From Sphingomonas sp. H160509 (lineage in GTDB: Bacteria > Pseudomonadota > Alphaproteobacteria > Sphingomonadales > Sphingomonadaceae), in assembly GCF_024124765.2 (NCBI RefSeq), contig NZ_JAMXSR020000002.1:3988001-4052000 (forward strand): DNA of 64,000 nt, read 5' to 3'. Below are positions 9,032 through 17,250 of the stretch, piece after piece (the first letter of the stretch is position 1; each line of letters starts with the position of its first letter). The notes beneath the pieces were generated by a model that searched no databases, had not been told where the DNA came from, and saw nothing but the letters and a program-made list of their open reading frames with translations. The position numbers were made by a program, and so were the translations under genes.

Positions 9032-9271
9032 ATGAAGTTGTTCACCATCGCCGCCGCCGGTCTCGTCGCACTCACCGGCCTCGCGCCCGTCGGCATCGCG
9101 GCCGAAGCCTCGGCGCAGCGTACCGTCGTCCACGAGCGCACCGTCGTTCGCCATGACGACCGTCGCCGTGGCTACCGTCGCCATGTCGTCCGCACGCGTC
9201 AGGTCTGCCGCAACGTCTATCGCAACCATCATCGCCAGCGCATCTGCCGCACGGTCCGCTACAACCGCTGA
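9032..9271 (+). CDS. Small exported basic protein
   Basis: A 79-residue protein with a signal peptide (MKLFTIAAAGLVALTG, cleavage probably after ASA) and a strongly basic mature part rich in Arg and His, with two cysteines (RQVCRNVY and RICRTVRY). A GGAGAG site precedes the ATG. It resembles short sphingomonad envelope proteins of unknown role, and its composition resembles the neighbouring repeat protein at 8609, although there is no direct repeat homology. Confidence 0.7.
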   Translation: MKLFTIAAAGLVALTGLAPVGIAAEASAQRTVVHERTVVRHDDRRRGYRRHVVRTRQVCRNVYRNHHRQRICRTVRYNR

Positions 9272-9339
9272 GCCGGGGCGCTGAACCCGCTTCAAGCTAA
9301 AGCGGCTTGATCATCCCGCCCGACCCCGCCATATGCGCC

Positions 9340-9433
9340 GCGGGAGTCGGGCGGACGTGGTCGTCGCCAACTTGGTCAGATCCGGAAGGAAGCAGCCACA
9401 ACGACTAAGCCCCGGGTCGTCCCGGCTCCCACC
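9340..9433 (+). ncRNA. ffs: Signal recognition particle RNA (4.5S)
   Basis: The universally conserved SRP apical hairpin is present at 9371-9396: GGTCAGATCCGGAAGGAAGC with the GGAA tetraloop and the AGCAGCC strand of the symmetric loop. Outer arms pair well: GGGAGTCGGG at 9342 with CCCGGCTCCC at 9421, and GTCGT with ACGAC closer in. Length of about 90 nt is normal for Gram-negative SRP RNA. It lies upstream of dnaX, a common bacterial arrangement. The exact ends are estimated from the pairing. Confidence 0.9.
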
Positions 9434-9767
9434 GCGAACATGTCGTTCCGACATGTGAGCGCGGCCAGCGGCGCGGGAGCGCCGTCTGACGACGATGCGG
9501 CTAAGCCGCAGCGCACTTCTAAACTTCCTCGCTAACCAGTAACACAAGCGCAACCGGGTCAAAACCACGCCCGATGTTCACGCAACGTTCCAAACCATTA
9601 TCCTACGCCGCAGCGTTGTGGCATGAGCCGCGCATGACCGGCATTGCCCACATCACAGGTTCCGACACGTCACGCGCCGGCCTCCCGCCGCGCCGAAGTG
9701 CACACCCTTCCCAGCGTGTGCACTTTGTGAACTTCCGACCCCTTCGACAGCACGCGCAGCACCCGCT
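9434..9767. other. Intergenic region ffs-dnaX without a convincing gene
   Basis: About 330 bp between the SRP RNA and dnaX. It contains a perfect 10-bp-stem hairpin at 9696-9725 and otherwise no codon structure I can support. It probably holds the dnaX promoter. Confidence 0.5.
9696..9725. promoter_or_regulatory. Perfect 10-bp inverted repeat upstream of dnaX
   Basis: AAGTGCACAC and GTGTGCACTT are separated by a 10-base loop. The symmetry suits a dimeric regulator site or an RNA hairpin. It ends 42 bases before the dnaX ATG. There is only a short T run after it, so a terminator is possible but weak. Confidence 0.55.
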
Positions 9768-11475
9768 ATGACGACCGCAATGTCAGATTCCTTCGACCTG
9801 GGCGAACCCCCGCAGCCGGCTAAAGCACCGGATGCCCCCGCCTACCGCGTGCTCGCGCGCAAATACCGTCCGCAAACCTTTTCCGAGCTGATCGGGCAGG
9901 ACGCGATGGTCCAGACGCTCGGCAACGCGATCAAGCGCGACCGGCTCGCGCACGCGTTCCTGATGACCGGCGTCCGCGGCGTCGGCAAAACCTCGACCGC
10001 ACGCCTGATCGCCAAGGCGCTCAACTGCATCGGCCCTGACGGCGACGGTGGCCCGACGATCGACCCCTGCGGCGTCTGCGAACCCTGCCGTGCGATCGCC
10101 GAGAGCCGCCATATCGACGTGATCGAGATGGACGCCGCGAGCCATACCGGTGTTGACGACGTCCGCGAGATCATCGACGCGACGCGCTATTCCGCGGTCA
10201 CCGCGCGCTTCAAGATCTACATCATCGACGAAGTCCACATGCTGTCGAAGAACGCGTTCAACGCGCTGCTGAAGACGCTGGAGGAGCCACCTCCCCATGT
10301 GAAATTTCTGTTCGCCACGACCGAAGTGAACAAGGTCCCAGTGACGGTCCTCTCGCGCTGCCAACGATTCGACCTCCGCCGCATCTCCGCCGAACAGCTC
10401 GCCAAGCACTTCGCCTGGGTTTCGACCGAAGAAGGCGTCGTCGCCGATCCCGAGGCGCTGATGCTGATCGCGCGCGCCGCGGAAGGCTCCGCGCGCGACG
10501 GTCTGTCGATCCTCGACCAGGCGATTGCGCATGCCGGGCTCGAAGGCGGCGGCGTGACGGCCGATGCAGTCCGCCAGATGCTCGGCTTGTCGGACCGGGG
10601 CGTGGTGCGCGATCTGCTGACGCTGATCCTCGCCGGCGACGGGGCAGGGGCGCTCGCCTCGATGCGCCGTCAATATGATTACGGCGTCGATCCGCTGTCG
10701 GTGCTGCGGTCGCTGCTAGAAACCGTCCACGGCATCACGCTGACCAAGGTCGGCACGCCGGCGGACGCCGCGCAGCCGATGGAGGAGCGTGCGGCACGCG
10801 AGGAATGGGCGGCATCGCTCGGCTATCCCGCGCTGCACCGCCTGTGGCAGCTGTTCCTCAAGGGCCATGATGAAGTCGCCAAGGCCGCGCTGCCGATCGA
10901 GGCCGCGGAGATGGCGCTGTTGCGGGCGATCTACGCGTCGACGCTGCCCGATCCCGGCGAGCTTGCCCGCCAGATCGCCAGCGGCGCGGCTCCTTTCGGT
11001 CGCATCAACGGCGGCGCCGCCACCTACACCCCCTTCCGGCGAAGCGCCGCCCTGGAACGCTGGATCCGCTGCGAAGGCGCCCGAACCCGTCGCGACCGGA
11101 CCGATCCTGCCGCCGACGTTCGAAGCGCTGGTCGATCTGCTCGACGAATCGGGCGGCCTCGCGATCGCCGCGCGTCTTCGTCACGGCGCACGCATCGTCA
11201 GTTACTCGCCCCCGGAATTCGTGCTCAGCGGCAGCCGCCCGGTCTCGGCCGACACGCTCGCCGAGCTCAACACGCTGTTGAAGAGCGTGACGCGGACCGC
11301 GTGGAAAGTGTCGATCGTCGACGCACCCGGTGAGCCGACGCTGCGCGAGGCGCAGGACGCCGCCGACGCTGCGGTGCGCCAGGCTATTCTCGAATCCCCC
11401 ATCATGAAGGCCGCGGTGGCAGCGTTTCCCGACGCCCAGCTTGGATCGTGGCCAGGTCAAAGGAGCAACGCATGA
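9768..11475 (+). CDS. dnaX: DNA polymerase III tau subunit, one frame break
   Basis: Clamp-loader ATPase of the replisome, about 568 residues. It shows YRVLARKYRPQTFSELIGQD, the Walker A GVRGVGKTST, the zinc module cysteines (C-GVCEPC pattern), the DEVH box in IIDEVHMLS, and sensor SRC (VLSRCQRF). The C-terminal region (FEALVDLLDESGGLAIAARL onwards) lies in another frame. The break falls in the linker after domain III near the five-C run at 11029-11033; removing one C gives a continuous protein. There is no A-AAA-AAG slippery site, so this is not an obvious programmed tau/gamma shift. It overlaps ybaB by ATGA. Confidence 0.9.
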
Positions 11476-11796
11476 AGAATATCGACGAAATCCTCGCGAT
11501 GGCGCAGAACGTCCAGAGCGAGATGGAAAAGGCGCAGGCCAATCTCGACACGATCGAGGTCGAGGGCGCATCCGGCGGCGGCCTCGTCAAGATCAAGGCC
11601 TCCGCCAAGGGCCGCATAATCAACATCGCAATCGACGATTCGCTGATGCAGGTGAGCGAGAAGCAGATGCTCGAGGACCTCCCTCACCGCTGCATTCAAC
11701 GACGCACGTGCCAAGGCCGATGCGGTGTCGGGCAGCGAGATGTCGAAGATGACGAGCGGCCTGCAACTGCCGCCCGGGTTCAAGCTGCCGTTCTGA
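11472..11796 (+). CDS. ybaB: YbaB/EbfC nucleoid-associated protein, one frame break
   Basis: A DNA-binding nucleoid protein of about 107 residues. MKNIDEILAMAQNVQSEMEK and VEGASGGGLVKIKASAKG match the family, and the C-terminus SKMTSGLQLPPGFKLPF is the typical ending. The frame breaks near 11684 in CTCCCTCACC; removing one C joins the halves as EDLLTAAFNDA. It is translationally coupled to dnaX, the usual neighbour. The recR gene that often follows is absent here. Confidence 0.88.
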
Positions 11797-11844
11797 TACC
11801 TGCAACTGTCTCCTTACAAATCGCACCCCCGAGCTTCACAAGCC

Positions 11845-11935
11845 CGTCATCCCAGCGAAAGCTGGGATATCCCTCGGTGACGCGCACCCTTCGCCACGAG
11901 GATACTCCAGCTTTCGATGGGGTGACGGGTGAGGG
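11845..11935. repeat. REP-like palindromic repeat
   Basis: Contains the stem-loop CCCAGCGAAAGCTGGG with a GNRA loop, preceded by GTCATC, and an inverted diverged partner ending GGGGTGACGGG. This GTCATCCCAGCGAAAGCTGGGA signature is a common dispersed repeat of alphaproteobacteria. Confidence 0.7.
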
Positions 11936-11988
11936 GGCGGGTTCGTGAGCAGAACGGAAGCTGACGGTGAGTTCAGCTGCCTCTCACT

Positions 11989-12019
11989 CCGCCACCCTGG
12001 AATTGAGCCAGGGTGGCGG
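11989..12019. terminator. Perfect 12-bp-stem hairpin after mtgA
   Basis: CCGCCACCCTGG and CCAGGGTGGCGG flank a seven-base loop. It lies just beyond the mtgA stop and downstream of ybaB, between the two converging genes. No U tract follows on either strand, so it may act with Rho or as a 3'-end stabiliser. Confidence 0.6.
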
Positions 12020-12025
12020 AACAGG

Positions 12026-12701
12026 TCAGGTTCGCAAGCAGCTGTCCAACCCATTGTTCCGCACAACAGAAACCCGCCGCGACAGCGTATTCCCATGTTT
12101 TCGCACGAACCCGTGCGGGTCTATCGCAGCCCGCTTCTTCGGCAACGGCAGCACCGCAGCAATCCGCCCCGCCTCCGTCGGCGACAGCCGCGACGCATCG
12201 TGATTGAAATACCGGATCGCCCCCGCATTCGCGCCGTACGTCCCGATCCCGGTCTCGGCGATGTTGAGATACACCTCCATGATCCGCCGCTTCCCCCACA
12301 GCGCCTCGATCAACACCGTGAAATACGCCTCGAACGCCTTCCGCACATACCCGCCGCCCTGGAACAGGAACGCGTTCTTCGCGGTCTGCTGGCTGATCGT
12401 CGACCCACCGCGGATGCGCCCGCCTTGCGCATTGCGCGCCGCCGCCCCCCGCCATCGCCTTGAAATCGAAGCCATGATGCGAACAGAACCGCGAATCCTC
12501 GCCAGCAATCGCCGCGCGCGCCATGTCCGGGTCCATCTCCGACAGCGGCATCCAGTCCTTGGTCACACCGTGCCCGTTGATGACATCGCCCATCATCGTC
12601 CAGGTGAACGGGACCGGCACGAAACGATAGATGCCCACCCACGCGACCGTGATCAGGACGAAGGCGAAGATGATCTTTGCAGCGATGCGGATAAGGCCCA
12701 T
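12026..12701 (-). CDS. mtgA: Monofunctional peptidoglycan glycosyltransferase, one frame break
   Basis: Inner-membrane GT51 enzyme polymerising lipid II into glycan strands. It has one N-terminal membrane helix (IIFAFVLITVAWVGIYRF), then AAIAGEDSRFCSHHGFD with the catalytic Glu, GGSTISQQTAKN, and EVYLNIAETGIGTYGA. Total length of about 225 residues is typical. The frame breaks at the six-C run at 12445-12450; removing one base gives FKAMAGAARNAQGGRIRGG. No transpeptidase domain follows. Confidence 0.9.
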
Positions 12702-12710
12702 CGCCGCTCC

Positions 12711-13983
12711 TTATGCGATCGTCGCGGCCTCGCCAATGACCGCGCGGGCCGCAGTTACGCCGGTTTCATAAGCGCCGTGCGCGGTGGAGAAGTCGAACCC
12801 GTGGCATGCTTCACCCGCGAAGTGGATACGGCCGTCGACCGATGCAGCGAGGACGGCGCGCTGGCCGGCGCAACCGATGAGCGCGTGGCTGTAGCTGCCA
12901 CCGATATAGCGTTCATGGCGCCAGCGGGTCGCGGCCAGCGGGGTGAAGCGCTTGCGCCAGTCGCTTCCCAGAAGTCCGACGAGTTCGTCGATCGCGAACT
13001 GTGCCGCATCGCCGTCCTCCAGCATCTCCGCGCAGTCGCCGCCGAAGAAGCTCTCGACGATCGGCCAGCCGAACGGCGACAGGCGGTGGCTTGCGGTGCA
13101 GGCGCTGTACGGGTTGCCGATCAGGTGCGCGTTGGTCGGCCATTCGGGCCGGTCGACGTGGAGGAACACCTTGTCCGCTAGGCCGAGCGGGAGGTCCGCG
13201 GCGGCGGCGTGCTTGTCGGGGAGCGGCGGATCGAAGACGATCTGCAACTTGGCGAGGACGGTAGTGGGGACGCAGACGATCACGTGGTCCGCCTCGATCG
13301 TTCCAGCCGGGGTGTCGAGTTTGATGCGGCGACCGCTGTGGTCGATGCGGGTTACCGGGGTGGAGAGGCGGATGCTCAGACCGGCGGCATGGCTTGCGAC
13401 GAGCGTGCCGTAGCCTTCCTTCACAGTCCAGTTATCGTCGGTAGCAGCCTCTTCGTATGCGGCCCAGTCGTGGAGCGACACTTGGGTAAGGTTCGCACCG
13501 TTTGCGTAGCCGGAGATCGCGTCGATCTTCGGGCGCCACTTGTCGTGCGCGTCGATAAAGTCGGAGAGGGGGGCGGTCGGGGCCTTCACGGGCGGCTAGG
13601 GCTCGCTCGTTCCAATCTTGGTAAGCTGTGGCAGAGGCTGACTGGGCTTCGGGTGGGATGCCGAGGTCGCGCCACTGGGTGCGCCAGTTCGCGTCGGAGC
13701 GGTCTACCGTAAAGCCCGTCAACTCGGCAATTTGAGTCCAAGGATTGCGCTGGGCGGAGTGCAGCCAGCCGCAACCAGCGTCGACATGTAACCCCGCGAA
13801 GGCGGGGGTCCTGTCTGGGCCCCCGCCTTCGCGGGGGAACGAGGAGGCGAGGGACAGGCTGTGGGCGCGGCCACCTAGGCGATCATTGGCCTCGACCAAC
13901 AGCACCTCTTGCCCCGCATCGTGCAGCATTCTTGCCGCGGCAATACCGGCCGCACCGCCGCCGATGACGACGGTGCGCACCAT
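12711..13983 (-). CDS. FAD-dependent amine oxidase with in-frame repeat insertion, one frame break
   Basis: Flavin monoamine-oxidase-type protein of about 423 residues. The N-terminal dinucleotide motif is VVIGGGAAGIAAARML, followed by VEANDRLGGRAHS; the C-terminus has IHFAGEACHGFDFSTAHGAYETG. Between GGRAHS and VDAGCGWLHS there is an unusual insert of about 20 residues whose DNA (13792-13838) is a palindromic repeat also found outside genes at 39804. The frame breaks at the six-G run at 13568-13573; removing one base gives EGPDRPLSDFIDAHDKW. It lies one base downstream of rpoH. The substrate is unknown. Confidence 0.82.
13792..13838. repeat. Palindromic repeat (family D) inside the amine oxidase gene
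   Basis: The arms CCCCGCGAAGGCGGGGG and CCCCCGCCTTCGCGGGGG form a long stem around TCCTGTCTGGG. A near-identical element occurs between genes at 39804-39860. Here it is 3n-compatible and read through as PREGGGPDRTPAFAG in the minus-strand protein. Confidence 0.85.
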
Positions 13984-13984
13984 T

Positions 13985-14887
13985 TTATGCCGCCAGCAGG
14001 CGCTTCTCGCCGGCAATCCGCATCATCGCCTTCTGCAGCTTCTCGAACGCACGCACCTCGATCTGCCGCACGCGCTCGCGCGACACGCCGTAGACCTGCG
14101 ACAGTTCCTCGAGCGTCTTGGGATCGTCGGTCAGGCGACGCTCGGTCAGGATATGCTGCTCACGCTCGTTGAGGTCGTCCATCGCCGACACCAGCATCGA
14201 GTGGCGAACGTCCGCCTCCTGCGCATCGGCAACGATCTTGTCCTGCAACGGCGCATCGTCCTGCAGCCAATCCTGCCACTGGCCTTCGCCGTCCTCGCGC
14301 ATGGGCACGTTGAGCGACGTATCGCCACCCATCGCCATGCGGCGGTTCATGCTGACGACGTCGGTTTCCGCGACGCCCAGGTCGGTCGCGATCTTGGTGA
14401 CGTGTTCGGGGCGCAGATCGCCATCCTCGAACGCATCGAGACGGCTCTTCATCCGACGAAGGTTGAAGAACAGCTTCTTCTGCGCCGCGGTGGTGCCCAT
14501 CTTCACGAGGCTCCACGAGCGCAGGATATATTCCTGAATCGAGGCGCGGATCCACCACATCGCGTAGGTTGCGAGACGGAAGCCGCGCTCGGGCTCGAAC
14601 TTCTTTACGCCCTGCATGAGGCCGATGTTGCCCTCGGAGATCAGCTCCGATGTCGGCAGGCCGTAGCCGCGATAGCCCATCGCGATCTTCGCCACGAGAC
14701 GGAGATGCGAGGTCACCAGCTGCGCAGCAGCCTCGGTATCGCCATGCTCCTGGAAGCGCTTGGCGAGCATGTATTCCTGCTCGGGTTTCAGGAGCGGAAA
14801 TTTTTTGATCTCGGCAAGATAACGATTGAGACCCGCCTCGCTGCCGAGCGCAGGTATCGTCGCTGGAACGTTGGAGCGGGCTGCCAT
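13985..14887 (-). CDS. rpoH: RNA polymerase heat-shock sigma factor sigma-32
   Basis: A 300-residue sigma-70-family factor. Region 2 contains SHLRLVAKIAMGYRGYGLP and SELISEGNIGLMQGVKKFEPERGFRLATYAMWW, and the RpoH box QKKLFFNLRRMK is present. Region 4 contains the helix-turn-helix LEELSQVYGVSRERVRQIE. ATG at 14887 with AAGGGA upstream is the best start. Alphaproteobacteria often carry more than one RpoH; which paralogue this is cannot be told from the window. Confidence 0.93.
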   Translation of the reverse strand: MAARSNVPATIPALGSEAGLNRYLAEIKKFPLLKPEQEYMLAKRFQEHGDTEAAAQLVTSHLRLVAKIAMGYRGYGLPTSELISEGNIGLMQGVKKFEPERGFRLATYAMWWIRASIQEYILRSWSLVKMGTTAAQKKLFFNLRRMKSRLDAFEDGDLRPEHVTKIATDLGVAETDVVSMNRRMAMGGDTSLNVPMREDGEGQWQDWLQDDAPLQDKIVADAQEADVRHSMLVSAMDDLNEREQHILTERRLTDDPKTLEELSQVYGVSRERVRQIEVRAFEKLQKAMMRIAGEKRLLAA

Positions 14888-14944
14888 GGTCGTAATCCCT
14901 TTCTGCTGACCCCGATTGCCGCAATGCGGCATAGGACCGATTAT

Positions 14945-15891
14945 CTATACGTGAAGCTGGGTGAACAGTTCCTGCATGTCTGCGGGCATTTCGCTTTCGA
15001 ACGCCAAAGCGATGCTTTTCACCGGATGGATGAACCCCAGATGCGCCGCGTGCAAGGCCTGCCGGCAGAAACCGAGCGTTTCGAGCAGCGACTTCTGAGC
15101 TTGCTTTGTTCTACCATAGACCGGGTCCCCCAACAAGGCGTGGCCGATCGACGCCATGTGCACGCGCACCTGATGCGTACGGCCCGTCTCCAGCCGGCAC
15201 TCGATCAGCGCCGCGTCGCGCAGGGTCTCGATCGTCGAGAAATGCGTCACCGCGCGCTTGCCGCCCTCGACGATCGCGATCTTCTTGCGGTTCTGCGGAC
15301 TCCGCGCGAGCGGGGCGTTGACCGTCCCGCTCGACGGGCGCGGTATGCCGCCGACGATCGCTTTGTAGCGGCGGTCGATACTGTGGTCGTGGAACTGCTT
15401 TGCCAGACCCTCGTGCGCGCGGTCGGTCTTGGCCGCGATCATCAGCCCCGACGTATCCTTGTCGATGCGGTGGACAATGCCCGGGCGCGCGACGCCGCCG
15501 ATGCCCGACAAATTTCCGGCGCAGTGGTGGAGCAGCGCGTTGACGAGCGTACCGTCGAAATTGCCGGCGGCCGGATGGACGACTAAGCCCGCGGGCTTGT
15601 CGATCACGATCAGGTCCTCGTCTTCGTACGCGACGACGAGCGGGATATCCTGCGCTTCGTTGTGCAGCGGCATCGGCGGCGGGATCGCGACGGCGAACAC
15701 CTGACCGGCCTCGGCCTTCTTCGCCGAATCACGCCATTCGCGACCGTGGAGGGTAACCTGACCCGCGGCGATCAGCCCCTTCAATCGCTCGCGCGACATA
15801 TCGGGCAGCACTTCGGCGAGCGCACGATCGAGCCTCCAGCCATCCGTGGCCGGCGTGATCGATGCTTCGATGATGGAAACCCCCGGCCCAT
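14945..15891 (-). CDS. rluD: Ribosomal large-subunit pseudouridine synthase, RluA/RluD family
   Basis: Modifies uridines of 23S rRNA. An S4-like RNA-binding region at the N-terminus (WRLDRALAEVLPDMSRERLK) is followed by the catalytic domain with VIDKPAGLVVHPAAGN and the catalytic Asp in HRIDKDTSGLM. The conserved S4 start lies upstream of the first continuous in-frame start (GTG at 15811). Adding one base near 15882 (run of five G) would give an ATG at 15891 beginning MGPGVSIIEAS. I therefore extend the gene to 15891 and treat that break as sequence error. It is divergent from the JAMM gene. Confidence 0.85.
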
Positions 15892-15908
15892 GTCATACTA
15901 ATGTGGCG

Positions 15909-16306
15909 ATGAGCGTGACGATTTCAAGCGAACTGCTGGAGCGGTTGGTCGCGAAGGCAAATGCGTCGCCAGATGCCGAGGTCTGCGGGCTGCTGTTCGG
16001 GGCGGCGGGGCTGATCGAGGCAGCGGAGGCGTGCGCGAACGTGGCGGCGAACACTGCGCGGGCTTTCGAGATCGACCCGGCTGCTTTGTTTGCGGCCCAT
16101 CGGCGCGCTCGGGGAGGCGAGCTGGCAGTGATCGGGCATTATCATTCGCATCCGTCTGGGCTGCCGGTGCCGTCTCCTCGGGATGCGGCGCAGGCGATGG
16201 GGGATGGGGCGGTCTGGGTGATCCTTGGTGGTGGTGAGGCTCGGGCGTGGCGGTCGGCCGAGGTGGGGGGCGTTTGTCGAGGGAGGCGATCGAGGTCGTT
16301 GAGTAG
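15909..16306 (+). CDS. JAMM/MPN+ metalloprotease-like protein, frame break near the end
   Basis: A short zinc-isopeptidase-fold protein of about 131 residues. The metal motif is complete: Glu in AEVCGLLFG, then HYHSHPSGLPVPSPRD, giving H-x-H and the distal Ser/Asp. Stand-alone bacterial JAMM proteins may process ubiquitin-like sulfur carriers or be peptidases of unknown target. No ThiS/MoaD/E1-type neighbour is present. The end is disturbed at the six-G run at 16265-16270 (and probably at GGG 16281); corrected, it would stop at 16306 as AIEVVE. Confidence 0.75.
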
Positions 16307-16311
16307 CGCCA

Positions 16312-16438
16312 CCCTTCTTCCCCCCTCCCTGGAAGGGAGGGGCTGGGGTGGGTTGGCTTCCCGCATATCCTGCGGGTGTGGATCAAACGGGCCGACCCAC
16401 CCCCGACCCCTCCCCTTTCAGGGAGGGAGGAAGAAGGG
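16312..16438. repeat. Intergenic hairpin repeat, family B, copy at JAMM-chpT junction
   Basis: A long inverted repeat: CACCCTTCTTCCCCCCTCCC with CCCTGGAAGGGAGGGG and GGGTGGGTTGGC in the left arm pair with GCCGACCCACCCCCGACCCC and GGGAGGGAGGAAGAAGGGTG in the right arm. The central loop holds ATCCTGCGGGTGTGGATC. The same structure occurs at 43204-43333. Confidence 0.85.
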
Positions 16439-16528
16439 TGGCGGCTTCTACTGTATAGGGTACCGCAAGTTGGCATTGCGTAGCGGCCGCCCGCCAGCCA
16501 CAAGACCTTCCAGAATTAGGGGAATTTC

Positions 16529-17175
16529 ATGACGGTCAGCCCGGTCGATTTCGCGAGCCTGCTCTGTTCGCGCCTGTGTCACGACCTGCTGTCGCCCGTG
16601 GGGGGCGCTCAACAACGGGCTCGAACTGCTGGCGGACGAGACCGATCCGGCGATGCGCGAGCGCGTCATGGAGTTGCTCGCGGACAGCGCGCGCGCGTCG
16701 GCGAGCAAGCTGAAGTTCTTCCGGCTGGCGTTCGGTGCGGCGGGCGGGTTCGGCGAGCTGGTCGATACGCACGAGGCCAGGAACGCGATCGAAGGTCTAG
16801 TTGCCGAGAACAAGCGGATCACCTTCGTTTGGGCTGTCGAGACGCCGGCAATGCCGAAGTCCGCGGTGAAAATACTGCTCAACCTAGTCCTCGTGGCAAC
16901 CGAGTCGCTGGTACGCGGCGGCACGATGGAGGTCGGGGGGAGAGGACAATGACGGTCAGCTGGAGATCGTCGTGAAGATCGAGGGCACCCGGATCGTGCT
17001 CGACCCGGAGATCCGCCGAACACTGGTCGAGGGGGAGGGCGCGCACAATGTCACGCCGCGCGCGGCGGCTGCGTACATGATCAACACCGTCGTCGCGGAA
17101 GCCGGCGGGAAGGTCATCGTATCGGAGCCTGCCGAGGGCATCATGATCTTCGGTGCGGTCTTCAACGCGCGCTGA
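16529..17175 (+). CDS. chpT: ChpT-type histidine phosphotransferase, two frame breaks
   Basis: A dimeric phosphotransferase of about 215 residues related to Caulobacter ChpT, which links CckA to CtrA and CpdR. The phospho-acceptor is His18 in CSRLCHDLLSPVGALNNG. The second half is the degenerate ATPase-like domain (AVKILLNLVLVATESL, VVAEAGGKVIVSEPAEG). Two breaks occur at six-G runs near 16600 and 16937; removing one G at each yields one frame. It directly precedes cheA by about 75 bp, an informative link between the cell-cycle relay family and a chemotaxis operon. Confidence 0.85.
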
Positions 17176-17250
17176 TCCCGTAGAGACGGGCGGGACAACT
17201 AACCTCGCCTTAACCTGAAGCATGCATGACGGGCTCGAACGCGGGGCCGC

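Noticed and set aside
11029..11033. Programmed ribosomal frameshifting in dnaX
   Set aside because: No A-AAA-AAG slippery site; the break matches the homopolymer error pattern seen in about 38 other places.
15909..16306. JAMM protein as part of an anti-phage ubiquitin-like operon (CBASS type II or Bil)
   Set aside because: No E1, E2, cyclase or ubiquitin-like gene is adjacent; neighbours are rluD and chpT.
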